Assembly (NCBI RefSeq): GCF_020169335.1
Contig: NZ_JAIEZN010000001.1
Location: 2,592,327 to 2,656,326 of the forward strand
Length of the DNA stretch: 64,000 bases
Origin: Devosia aquimaris
GTDB lineage: Bacteria; Pseudomonadota; Alphaproteobacteria; Rhizobiales; Devosiaceae
Reading direction: 5' to 3'
A program made the translations under genes and the position numbers. The first letter of the stretch is position 1. The number at the start of each line of letters is the position of its first letter. The notes below the pieces were generated by a model, which was given only the letters and a program-made list of their open reading frames with translations, did not search any database and was not told the origin of the DNA. This document shows, piece by piece, positions 51,950 to 60,222 of this stretch.

Positions 51950-52987
51950 ATGAAACTGAAGACGCTTGGCCGCACCGACCTGCGGGTCACCGAACTCTGC
52001 CTGGGCACCATGACCTGGGGCAGCCAGAATACGGAGGCCGAGGGCCACGCCCAGATCGATATGGCGCTCGAGGCCGGGCTCAACTTCATGGATACCGCCG
52101 AAATCTACGCCGTGCCGCGCAGCCCCGAAACCTCGGGCCGCACCGAGGAGATCATCGGCAGCTGGTTCCAGAAAACCGGCAAGCGCGACAAGTGGATCCT
52201 GGCCTCCAAGATCGCCGGAGGCGGCGTCGATTTCATGCGCGGCGGGTCGCGCGCCAGCGCCGATACCATCCGCCAGGCGGTTGATTCGAGCCTCGCCCGG
52301 CTCAAGACCGATCATATAGATCTTTACCAGATCCACTGGGCCTCGCGCGGCAGCTATAATTTCGATGGCTCCTGGACCTATGCGCCGCACACCCAGGACA
52401 CCACCGACGTGCTGGACAATATCGCCGATATGCTCGAGGGCCTCGACGGCCTGGTCAAGGCTGGCAAGATCGGCCATGTCGGCGTCTCCAACGAGACCAC
52501 CTGGGGCATTGCCCAGTGGCTGCGCATCGCCGCCGAGCGCAATCTGCCCCGCCTGGTTTCCGTGCAGAATGAATACAACCTCATCCGCCGCCAGTTCGAC
52601 CTCGACATGGCCGAGCTCAGCCACCATGAGCAGGTGGGGCTTCTGGCCTATTCTCCGCTCGCCGGCGGCATGCTGACCGGCAAATACCAGAATGGTGCCG
52701 TGCCCGCCGGCAGCCGCGGCGACTACCAGAAGGGCTTCTGGCGCTACAATCCGCACTCCGAAGCGGCCACCGCGGCCTATATCGATCTGGCGCAGCGCCA
52801 TGGACTGGACGTGGCCCAGATGGCCATTGCCTTCACGCTCACGCGGCCCTTCACCACCTCGACCATCATTGGCGCAACCAGCACCAGCCAGCTGGCCAAT
52901 GCCATTGCCGCCGCCGACCTCACCCTGTCGGAGGCCGTGCTGGCCGAGATCGACGCCATCCACCGCCGCTTTCCGCGCACCATCTGA
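51950..52987 (+). CDS. Aldo/keto reductase (Tas-like)
   Basis: 345 residues with the barrel motifs LGRTDLRVTELCLGTMTWG, FMDTAEIYAVP (Asp and Tyr), the catalytic Lys region WILASKIAGG, DHIDLYQIHW with His, and GVSNETTW. It ends with a cofactor segment STIIGATSTSQLANAI. Tas-type enzymes are NADPH-dependent and act on small carbonyls. Single gene; the 215-bp upstream gap has no other feature that I can name apart from the presumed promoter. Confidence 0.9.
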   Translation: MKLKTLGRTDLRVTELCLGTMTWGSQNTEAEGHAQIDMALEAGLNFMDTAEIYAVPRSPETSGRTEEIIGSWFQKTGKRDKWILASKIAGGGVDFMRGGSRASADTIRQAVDSSLARLKTDHIDLYQIHWASRGSYNFDGSWTYAPHTQDTTDVLDNIADMLEGLDGLVKAGKIGHVGVSNETTWGIAQWLRIAAERNLPRLVSVQNEYNLIRRQFDLDMAELSHHEQVGLLAYSPLAGGMLTGKYQNGAVPAGSRGDYQKGFWRYNPHSEAATAAYIDLAQRHGLDVAQMAIAFTLTRPFTTSTIIGATSTSQLANAIAAADLTLSEAVLAEIDAIHRRFPRTI

Positions 52988-53050
52988 TCAACCGGCTTGC
53001 CCGCCGTCCGCGGCGGGACCAGAGTTCAAGGCCCGTTCCGGAACCCGACC

Positions 53051-53794
53051 ATGTCCATCACGCTGATCTCAACCTTTTTTCCCCTGCTGTGCTACCTGGC
53101 CTATAATCTGGTGGTGCCGCAGGTGGAAAAGCTGCGCCCCTCGCTGTCGGTGATCATGAACATGCAGCGCCGCCGCTGGGTGGCCAATGCGGCCCGCCGG
53201 GAATCGCCCTTCGACGCCATCCTGTCCGGCAACATCATGGGCTCGGTGAGCTTTCTGGCCTCGACCTCGGTGCTGCTGATCCTGGCGGTGTTCACCGTCT
53301 TCGGTCAGGTCCCCGCGCTGATGGACGCGTTGCAGTCGCTCTCGCTGGACCGCGTCTACACCACGCTCGATGTGCAACTGCACCTGGTGGTGATGCTGGC
53401 CATGTTCGTGTTGGCCTTTTTTGCCTTCACCCTGTCGCTGCGCCAGTTCAACCACTACTGCATCATGCTGGGCGCCATCGACCATGCCCATGGCACCTCC
53501 GAGGAGGAGATCGATGCCATCACCCGCATGAACGCCCTGGGCGCCCGCAATTTCAACAGCGGCATCCGCTGCTACTATTTCTCGGTGGCGGCCGTGGCCT
53601 GGTTCGTGTCCGAATGGCTGCCCATCGTCGCCTGCGTGGTCACCGTGCTGATCCTGGCCCACCGCGAGTTCTTCTCTTCCTCGCACCGCACGGCAGCCTC
53701 GGTGGCCGTCATGGCAGTGCGGCGGCAACAGGCCCATGGGCACGGGCAGCCGCCGGCTGCAGTTGCCGACGCAGATAAGTCGTCACGTCTTTGA
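53051..53794 (+). CDS. DUF599 family membrane protein
   Basis: 247 residues, four membrane segments. Family signatures: MQRRRWVANAARRES with the RxxW block after the first helix, LSLRQFNHYCIMLGAI and ARNFNSGIRCYYFSVAAVAWF. Function unknown. ATG at 53051; a longer upstream frame is rejected. Its last 86 bases overlap the 3' end of the convergent esterase gene, coding the hydrophilic C-terminal tail. Confidence 0.82.
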   Translation: MSITLISTFFPLLCYLAYNLVVPQVEKLRPSLSVIMNMQRRRWVANAARRESPFDAILSGNIMGSVSFLASTSVLLILAVFTVFGQVPALMDALQSLSLDRVYTTLDVQLHLVVMLAMFVLAFFAFTLSLRQFNHYCIMLGAIDHAHGTSEEEIDAITRMNALGARNFNSGIRCYYFSVAAVAWFVSEWLPIVACVVTVLILAHREFFSSSHRTAASVAVMAVRRQQAHGHGQPPAAVADADKSSRL

Positions 53795-54572
53795 GCACGG
53801 GCGCGCGCCAGCGCAGCGGCCGCGACAGCGCCAGCAACGGACCGGGGTGCCCCAGTCCCTCATAGTGCCGCTCCTCCACCGCCACGCCGAGCGTCGCCAA
53901 GCGCCGGGCCAGTTCCACCGTATTGCGCGGATAGACCAGCGTGTCCCTTTCACCGGTGGCCAGGAACATGGGCGGCGCATCCGGCCCGACATGGCTGATC
54001 GGCTGGGTGGTCATCGGCTCGCGAACCGCCCCGAACGTGCGCATGCTGATCGCGCCATCGAAGGGAAAGAAATCGTAAGGGCCCGACAGCCCCACAAGGC
54101 AGCGCACCCGCGCCCGCAGCGCGTCGGACAGGTAGCGCCGGTCCAGCGCCAGCATGGCCGCATTATAGGCCCCCGCCGAGTGGCCCATCAGCGCAATCCG
54201 CGTGGGGTCGCCGCCATGGCGGGCGATGTTGTCCACCACCCAGCCAAAGGCCAGGGCGCAATCCTCGACAAAGCCCGGGTATTCAACCTCTGGCACCAGG
54301 CGGTAGTCCGCCACCACCGTGAGGAACCCCTGCGCCGCCAGCGCCCGGCCGGCAAAGCTGTAGTGCTGCCGGTCCCCTTCCGCCCAGGACCCGCCATAGA
54401 CGAACATCACCACGGGCAGGCCGGCAGTCGGCACGCCATCGACCCGCCGGGGCGCATAGAGATCAAGCCTGTGCCGCTCGGCCGGGCCGAATGGCAGGTC
54501 GCGCGCCACGGCATGCGACGCTGAATCCTTTGGCAGCAGCGCATTGAGGACGCCCAGGATGGAGATAGCCAC
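53709..54572 (-). CDS. Alpha/beta-hydrolase esterase (paralogue of 57643)
   Basis: 287 residues if the GTG at 54572 is used, which has AGAGGGAC eight bases upstream; a TTG 21 bases earlier is the alternative. A short hydrophobic N-terminus may be a membrane anchor or signal. YGGSW replaces the usual HGGGW oxyanion motif; GHSAGAYNAAM holds the serine, TGERDTLVY the acid and EGLGHPGP the histidine. Hormone-sensitive-lipase/BD-FAE-like carboxylesterase. Strong similarity to the second esterase 4 kb away suggests duplication. Substrate unknown. Confidence 0.82.
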   Translation of the reverse strand: MAISILGVLNALLPKDSASHAVARDLPFGPAERHRLDLYAPRRVDGVPTAGLPVVMFVYGGSWAEGDRQHYSFAGRALAAQGFLTVVADYRLVPEVEYPGFVEDCALAFGWVVDNIARHGGDPTRIALMGHSAGAYNAAMLALDRRYLSDALRARVRCLVGLSGPYDFFPFDGAISMRTFGAVREPMTTQPISHVGPDAPPMFLATGERDTLVYPRNTVELARRLATLGVAVEERHYEGLGHPGPLLALSRPLRWRAPVLKDVTTYLRRQLQPAAARAHGPVAAALP

Positions 54573-54736
54573 AAATAGTCCCTCTGTTAGCAAGTCAGAA
54601 ACGATCAGAACACGGCGAAGGTTTCACGTCGCCAGATTGTGGCAAACAATTCATGCGGAATTAATGCCTCAGCGGCAGGTTTGAAACAGATGTGCGCAGG
54701 AGCGCACGCACGATAGGGCGATCCGCAGTTCACGCA

Positions 54737-56077
54737 ATGCCGCACAACCAGCCCAGGACACCGACAGAAAGTCGCACGCTCGACCCGGCCATGCGGGCGC
54801 TGGTGGGGCGCTATGACCACGTCACCGGCCTGCCCAACCGCCGGCAGTTTGTCGAACACCTCGACGAACTCGCCCAGTTGCAGACGCCCAACCTGCTCAT
54901 GCTGATCACCCTCACCGATGCGCGGCAATACAACGAGATGCTGCGCGCCCTGGGCATTGCCTTCTGCGAGGACCTTGTCCGCGCCGCGCTGACGCGGCTG
55001 CAGCGCCTGGTGGAGCCTGACCAGACCGTGTTCCACGTCAGCCTGCTCAGCTTCGCGCTCACCCTGCCGGTCGATGATCCGCGCGCCATCCCGCCCCTTG
55101 CCCAGGAGATCGCCACCGCCTTTGGCGACACGCTGACGATCGACGCCATTCCCGTGCGCATCCATGTCGGCGTTGGCCTGTTGCCCTACAATCCGCAAAC
55201 GGCGCCCGCCGAAGCGCTGCGCGCCGTCCTGGTGGCCGCGCAGGACAGCCGCCTCATCGCCAGCCATGTGGCCTTCTACGATCACAAGACCGACGCTGCC
55301 CATCTGCGCGCCTTCCGCATCCTGGCCGACCTGCCGCGCGCCATCGCGTCCGACGATCAGCTGAGCCTGCACTACCAGCCGCGCATCAACCTGCAGACCG
55401 ACCGTTGCCATGCCGTCGAGGCGCTGCTGCGCTGGAACCATCCCGAGCTGGGTCCCATTTCGCCGGCCGAATTCGTGCCGCTGGCCGAACAGACCGCGCT
55501 CATCACTCCGCTCACCGATTGGGTGACCCAGCGCGCCATGGCGCAGAACCGCCTGTTCCGCGATGCCGGCCATGCCCTGCGCGTCTCCATCAATGCCTCG
55601 CCGGCCAATTTGAGCGAGCTCGGCTTTCACGACGTGTTGCTACATCGCTGCGACATGGCCGGGCTTGACCCCGACCATATCGAGCTCGAGTTCACCGAGG
55701 GCATGCTGGCCACTAACACCGGCCGCGCCATCGCCCAGCTCGATCACCTGCGCACGGCCGGGGTGGATGTGGCGCTCGACGATTTCGGCTCGGGCTATTC
55801 CAACCTCTCCAATCTCTCCAATATTCCCGCCGACGTGCTCAAGATCGACCAGTCCCTGGTGCGCCCCTTGGTGCAGGCGGGTGATGATGATTTCCTGCTG
55901 CGCCAGGTGCTGGCCATCGCCCAGGGCATGGGGTTCCGCGTCTGCGCCGAGGGCATCGAGAGCGCCTATGCCTTTGCACATCTGCGTGAGCTGGGCTGCC
56001 AGGAAGGTCAGGGCTATTTCATGGCGCGGCCCATGCCGGCCGACCGCTTGCTCGATTGGCTGGACGCCCGCCATTGA
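54737..56077 (+). CDS. Cyclic di-GMP phosphodiesterase with degenerate GGDEF (GGDEF-EAL)
   Basis: About 446 residues from the ATG at 54737; an earlier in-frame Met at 54692 is possible. The GGDEF domain begins DHVTGLPNRRQFVEHL, but the signature position reads HVSLLSFALTL, so no cyclase activity is expected. The EAL domain is complete: LHYQPRINLQTDRCHAVEALLRW, INASPANLSELG, DDFGSGYSNLSNLS, KIDQSLVRPL and CAEGIES. No membrane segment is present, so it is soluble. It should degrade c-di-GMP, opposite to the cyclase at 15730. Confidence 0.9.
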   Translation: MPHNQPRTPTESRTLDPAMRALVGRYDHVTGLPNRRQFVEHLDELAQLQTPNLLMLITLTDARQYNEMLRALGIAFCEDLVRAALTRLQRLVEPDQTVFHVSLLSFALTLPVDDPRAIPPLAQEIATAFGDTLTIDAIPVRIHVGVGLLPYNPQTAPAEALRAVLVAAQDSRLIASHVAFYDHKTDAAHLRAFRILADLPRAIASDDQLSLHYQPRINLQTDRCHAVEALLRWNHPELGPISPAEFVPLAEQTALITPLTDWVTQRAMAQNRLFRDAGHALRVSINASPANLSELGFHDVLLHRCDMAGLDPDHIELEFTEGMLATNTGRAIAQLDHLRTAGVDVALDDFGSGYSNLSNLSNIPADVLKIDQSLVRPLVQAGDDDFLLRQVLAIAQGMGFRVCAEGIESAYAFAHLRELGCQEGQGYFMARPMPADRLLDWLDARH

Positions 56078-56174
56078 CGCTGTGCAGGCCTCGCCTGCGT
56101 CAAATGTGACATTGACATTCAGCTAATCGAGTCGCTTTATGCGGCCCGAACCGCAATGGACCCTTCGGCCGCCG

Positions 56175-56486
56175 ATGCTCATTTGCCAGTGCAACATGAT
56201 CACATCCAAAGAGATTGAGGACATCGTCCTCGATCTGCTGCGTGCCGACCCCTGGCAGCTGGTGGTGCCGGCCAAGGTCTACAAGGAACTCGACCGCCGC
56301 GCCAAATGCAGTGGTTGCGTGCCAAATGTGGTGGACATTATTGTCCGGGTGACCGAAAATTACCACGCGAGTCAGGCCCTCCCGCCTGGCGAGCTCGTGA
56401 CCTTCCAGGCAGGGCTCGAGAAACTGAAGAAACAACAGAGTGGGGTACGCCGTGAAAGGCGAAGCACAGGTCATCGAGCGGCTTAA
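56175..56486 (+). CDS. bfd: Bacterioferritin-associated ferredoxin (Bfd) with C-terminal extension
   Basis: 103 residues from the ATG at 56175. Cys4-x-Cys6 and Cys45-x-x-Cys48 (CSGC) are the four ligands of the 2Fe-2S cluster of Bfd. The usual domain ends near residue 65; about 35 more residues, rich in Lys and Arg, follow and run into the bfr gene. Bfd reduces the ferric core of bacterioferritin to release iron. The overlap with bfr indicates joint expression. Confidence 0.85.
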   Translation: MLICQCNMITSKEIEDIVLDLLRADPWQLVVPAKVYKELDRRAKCSGCVPNVVDIIVRVTENYHASQALPPGELVTFQAGLEKLKKQQSGVRRERRSTGHRAA

Positions 56487-56937
56487 CGACGCTCTCTTCC
56501 TCGAATTGGGCGCGGTCAACCAGTATTGGGTTCACTTCCGCCTGCTGGACGATTGGGGCTACAAGAAGCTGGCCGCCAAGGAACGCGCAGAATCCATCGA
56601 AGAGATGCATCATGCCGACCGGCTGATCGAGCGCATCATTTTCCTTGAGGGCCATCCGAACCTGCAGCGCGTTGCGCCGCTGCGCATCGGCCAGACCATC
56701 AAGGAAGTGCTCGAGGCCGATCTGGCCGGCGAATACGAAGCCCGCACGGCCTACAAGGCCAGCCGCGAGCTCTGCGAAGAGCTGGGCGACTATGTCTCCA
56801 AGAATCTGTTTGAGGCCCTGCTGGCCGATGAGGAAGGTCACATCGACTTCCTCGAGACCCAGCTTGAGCTGCTCGACAAGATCGGGCCCGAGAAATACGG
56901 CCAGCTCAACGCCGCTTCGGCCGACACGGCCGAATAA
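56452..56937 (+). CDS. bfr: Bacterioferritin
   Basis: 161 residues from a GTG at 56452 ([20 protein letters not shown] follows), matching the family length; a GTG 12 bases upstream is the alternative. Ferroxidase ligands are visible in [24 protein letters not shown] (with the haem-ligand Met and the His) and [13 protein letters not shown]. It forms the 24-subunit iron store. The start lies inside the bfd coding region, and the gene ends in an intrinsic terminator. Confidence 0.95.
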   Translation: MKGEAQVIERLNDALFLELGAVNQYWVHFRLLDDWGYKKLAAKERAESIEEMHHADRLIERIIFLEGHPNLQRVAPLRIGQTIKEVLEADLAGEYEARTAYKASRELCEELGDYVSKNLFEALLADEEGHIDFLETQLELLDKIGPEKYGQLNAASADTAE

Positions 56938-56965
56938 GCGCGTCACAGCTGCACGAAAATGCAAG

Positions 56966-56989
56966 ACCCGCGCCCTGGCGCGGGTTTTT
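56966..56989 (+). terminator. Intrinsic terminator of the bfd-bfr operon
   Basis: Perfect 9-bp stem ACCCGCGCC-CT-GGCGCGGGT (56966-56985) followed by TTTT, 28 bases after the bfr stop. It also sits at the end of the convergent gene at 56992. Confidence 0.9.
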
Positions 56990-56991
56990 CT

Positions 56992-57609
56992 TTACCCCTG
57001 GTCGGGCCAGGCCACGATGGTCAGCTCGGGCCATAGCGCCTTGCAGCGCACGCTCTTGCTGTCATGCGCCGGCCGGTTGTTCAGCACCGGATTGGGCACC
57101 ATGCGGAAGCTGAACATGTCATCGAGCCCGAAGGGCGCAACGATCTGCAGCCGCCCCGCCCCGTCCAGCCGCGCGCCGACCGCATGCGTCCTGGACGCGA
57201 AGCGCTCCAGCATTTCGGCCGATGACCTGAGCGGCAAAAAAGGGATGCCGAACCGCTGTTCGAACCACAGATGCACCCGCGCCTGGTTGCGCAATTGCAC
57301 CGGTAGCGGCATTGGCCCCAGGGCTCCATCGAGCGCCTTGATCGCCCGGTCCTCCGCTTCCCAGCCGAGGTCGCTGGCATCGAAATAGAACACGTCGATG
57401 TCGTTGACGCCGCGCAGTGCGGGCCGCCCGGTCAGCCGGTTCCACACCACATTATAGATAGCGCCGGACACCAGCAGCGCGTCGGGCAGCTCCAGCCGCG
57501 CCAGTGCATCGAGCACCTGCATCAGCAAGGGCTCGGACCGGATGATGGCTTCGAGCGCCCGGCGCTGCGTTTCGGCGTCTGCGCCGGCATATTGGAGATG
57601 ATCGCTCAT
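56992..57609 (-). CDS. Nucleotidyltransferase-like protein (NTP_transf_6/DUF925)
   Basis: 205 residues. ALLVSGAIYNVVWNRLTGRP and the GVNDIDVFYFDASD block give the conserved G-x-x-x-N and DxD pattern of this nucleotidyltransferase-fold family, with a second WFEQRFGIPF segment typical of it. Biochemical role unknown. Convergent with bfr across the terminator; the upstream gene at 57643 is only 33 bp away on the same strand and may be co-transcribed. Confidence 0.82.
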   Translation of the reverse strand: MSDHLQYAGADAETQRRALEAIIRSEPLLMQVLDALARLELPDALLVSGAIYNVVWNRLTGRPALRGVNDIDVFYFDASDLGWEAEDRAIKALDGALGPMPLPVQLRNQARVHLWFEQRFGIPFLPLRSSAEMLERFASRTHAVGARLDGAGRLQIVAPFGLDDMFSFRMVPNPVLNNRPAHDSKSVRCKALWPELTIVAWPDQG

Positions 57610-57642
57610 GCCGCAAGGCTAGCGCGATTCCATGTCAGCGTG

Positions 57643-58653
57643 TCAGTTCTCGATCGGCTGGAACATGGCGTTGAGCTGCTCGACGATCTGGTCCATCGGC
57701 GCAATGGCCTCGGGCAGCTGCTCCGGCGGATCGGGCGCCACGGCCACATAGGGCACCCCGCTGGGGAAGGCGCCGAACATCTGGAAAAAGCTCACCATGT
57801 CGTCCAGCACCGGCGCGCGCCAGCGCCACAGCGCCCCCATGGCGATCACCGGCTCCATATGGCCGAAGCCCTCGTAATAGCGCGTGGTGACCCAGACGCC
57901 GCTGTCCTTGAGCTTTTGCGCAAAGCGCTGCGTGTTCTGCATGCGCACGATGGGGTCGGTGGTGCCGGTGGCCAGATACATCGGCGGCGTCGCCGCAGTG
58001 ACCAGGTTGATCGGCTGCGTGCCCTGTGGATTGGGCGCCGAGCCAAAGGCGTTCTGCACCTCGCCATATTCGAACGGATAGAAATCATAGGGACCCGACA
58101 GCGCCGCCACGGCCAATATGGGCATGGTTACCCCATATTCGCGCAGGAACGACGGATCGAGCGCCAGCATGGTGGCATTGTAAGCGCCCGCCGAATGCCC
58201 CGCCAGGAACAGCCGGCTGGGATCGCCCCCATAGCTGGCGATATTGTCCTGCACCCATTTGAGCGCATTGGCGCTGTCTTCGAGGAACCCCGGATAGGTG
58301 ACTTCCGGCACCAGGCGATAGTCCGCGATCACCACCACAAAGCCGCGCGAGGCCAGGGCCCGGCCGACGAACTGATAGTCGCTGCGCTCGCCCCGGTTCC
58401 AGCCGCCGCCATAGATGAAGAACACCACGGGCGCCGAGGCGCCCCGCTGTTCGGGCGCATAGACGTCCAGCTTGTGCCGGGGGCCATCGGCATAGGCAAT
58501 GCCGTCGCCCACCTTGGTGGTGCCGCCATCCATGGCGGCCGGCAGGTTGAACGGGTCCATGACCGACAGGGCCATGGCCGGCAAGGGCAGCAGGGCCAGC
58601 AGCAATGCAACAAGGGTGGCGGCACGACGAAGCGGCGCGATCAGGCTGAACAT
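57643..58653 (-). CDS. Exported alpha/beta-hydrolase esterase (paralogue of 53709)
   Basis: 336 residues from the ATG at 58653, chosen because it begins a clear signal peptide (LRRAATLVALLLALLPLPAM); the frame is open for 49 further codons. FIYGGGWNRGERSDY gives the oxyanion region, GHSAGAYNAT the serine, TGTTDPIVR the acid and EGFGHMEP the histidine. Shares long runs of similarity with 53709, for example ADYRLVPEV.YPGF and WRAPVL. A periplasmic or secreted carboxylesterase. Confidence 0.83.
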   Translation of the reverse strand: MFSLIAPLRRAATLVALLLALLPLPAMALSVMDPFNLPAAMDGGTTKVGDGIAYADGPRHKLDVYAPEQRGASAPVVFFIYGGGWNRGERSDYQFVGRALASRGFVVVIADYRLVPEVTYPGFLEDSANALKWVQDNIASYGGDPSRLFLAGHSAGAYNATMLALDPSFLREYGVTMPILAVAALSGPYDFYPFEYGEVQNAFGSAPNPQGTQPINLVTAATPPMYLATGTTDPIVRMQNTQRFAQKLKDSGVWVTTRYYEGFGHMEPVIAMGALWRWRAPVLDDMVSFFQMFGAFPSGVPYVAVAPDPPEQLPEAIAPMDQIVEQLNAMFQPIEN

Positions 58654-58826
58654 CTGAGAAACGATCTGACGGTGAATTCCGGGGAGGATGTGCCGCACAA
58701 AGCCGGACATTTTGTGGCGCTGCGGCGCTTGGGCGAGGGCAGGAGATGGGACGATGCCCGGTTCCTGCCCTCTGCTTAAGCCCATCCAGCCTGCCCCCAA
58801 AGGGTTACTGAATGGTTAACGAAACC

Positions 58827-60044
58827 TTAGCGCTTGAGCGCCTGCAACAGCCGGCCGGACACATATCCGTCAGCCGGCACGCCCATCTGCTTCTGCCAGG
58901 CCAGCACGGCTGCGCGGGTCTTGGGGCCAACCACGCCATCGGGGCTGCCCACATCATAGCCGGCCCTAGCCAGCAGGGTCTGCAGTTCGGCACGCTGGGC
59001 CTTGGTCAGGGCAAAATCCCCTGCCGGCCAGGCGGTTGCAAAGTCACCGCCGCCGATGATGCGATCGGCCAGATGGCCCACGGCCAGGGCATAGCTGTCC
59101 GAATTATTGTAGCGCTTGATGACGTCGAAATTGGGCAACAGCAGGAAGGTCGGGCCGCTGGCGCCGGCCGGCATATAGAGCCGCCCTACGTCGCTGGGCC
59201 GCGGAAAGGCCTTGCCCGACACGCGCTGGATGCCCATGGCCTGCCACTGGCTCAGCGGCGCCCGCTCCATCTGCCGCGCATGGGCAAAGTCAAAGCCATT
59301 GGGCAGCTTGACCTCATAGCCCCAGGTCTCGCCCGGCCGCCAGCCGAAGCTGTGCAGATAATTGGCGGTCGAGCCCAGGGCGTCCTGCACCGAGTTCCAG
59401 ATGTCCTTGCGGCCGTCGCCATTGTAGTCGACCGCATAGCGCATGAAGCTGGTCGGCATGAACTGGGTGTGGCCCATGGCCCCGGCCCAAGAGCCTACCA
59501 TGTTATCGGCGCTCACATGTCCATCGGTGATGATGCGCAGGGCCGTGAGCAATTCGTCCTGGAAATAGCTGGCGCGATAGCCCCCTTCGGTCAGGGTCGC
59601 CAGGGCATGCACGGTGTTCTCGCCCCCCATGAAGCCACCGTAATTGGTCTCCATGCCCCAGATGGCCAGCACGATCTCGGGTTGCACGCCCCAGCGCTGC
59701 TGCGCGCCGCCCAGCGTCTGCTTCCATTCCTGGCGCATGGCCTGCCCCTTGCGGGCCTGCCCGTCGGTGACGCGCTTGTCGATATACTGCTGCACCGTCT
59801 GGCTGAATTCGGGCTGCTTGGCCGTCAGCGACATCACCTTGGGCAGGTAGTTGTAGCCGGCAAAGGCCGATTCGAAGGCGGAGCGGCTGACGCCGCGCGC
59901 TTCAGCCAGCGGCCAGAGCCGCCGCACGAAGTCGGCGCTGTTGGCAAAGGCCGGGACGATGGCACCCAGGCTGAGTGCAGCGCCGAGCGTCAGGGCGCTC
60001 AGGCGACGAAAAATGGGAACGGCCCTGCCATGGGAGATGAACAT
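58827..60044 (-). CDS. Lytic murein transglycosylase (MltB family) with peptidoglycan-binding domain
   Basis: 405 residues. Signal peptide (cleavage near residue 34, PAFA-N). The catalytic Glu is Glu132 in IWGMETNYGGFMG, followed by GAMGHTQFMPTSFM and VDYNGDGRKDIWNS of the SLT_2 type. A C-terminal peptidoglycan-binding-1 domain covers about residues 345-400 (LARAGYDVGSPDGVVGPKTRAAVLAWQ, cited by position). It cleaves glycan strands to anhydro-muropeptides in the periplasm. Confidence 0.92.
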   Translation of the reverse strand: MFISHGRAVPIFRRLSALTLGAALSLGAIVPAFANSADFVRRLWPLAEARGVSRSAFESAFAGYNYLPKVMSLTAKQPEFSQTVQQYIDKRVTDGQARKGQAMRQEWKQTLGGAQQRWGVQPEIVLAIWGMETNYGGFMGGENTVHALATLTEGGYRASYFQDELLTALRIITDGHVSADNMVGSWAGAMGHTQFMPTSFMRYAVDYNGDGRKDIWNSVQDALGSTANYLHSFGWRPGETWGYEVKLPNGFDFAHARQMERAPLSQWQAMGIQRVSGKAFPRPSDVGRLYMPAGASGPTFLLLPNFDVIKRYNNSDSYALAVGHLADRIIGGGDFATAWPAGDFALTKAQRAELQTLLARAGYDVGSPDGVVGPKTRAAVLAWQKQMGVPADGYVSGRLLQALKR

Positions 60045-60222
60045 GACGATCCTCTTGGTCCGGAAAAATGCGCGATACGCTGCCTGCGCCCCTTGTGCCG
60101 CAACGGGCGCGTATCACCATTTTAACCCACCAAATTAAGATCGCCTTAAGGCAAAGCCCCCGGCTGCCCTGGGGTCGATCACAATCCCGCCAGTGCGACG
60201 GGCCGCCGCAGCGGTCCGCCAA

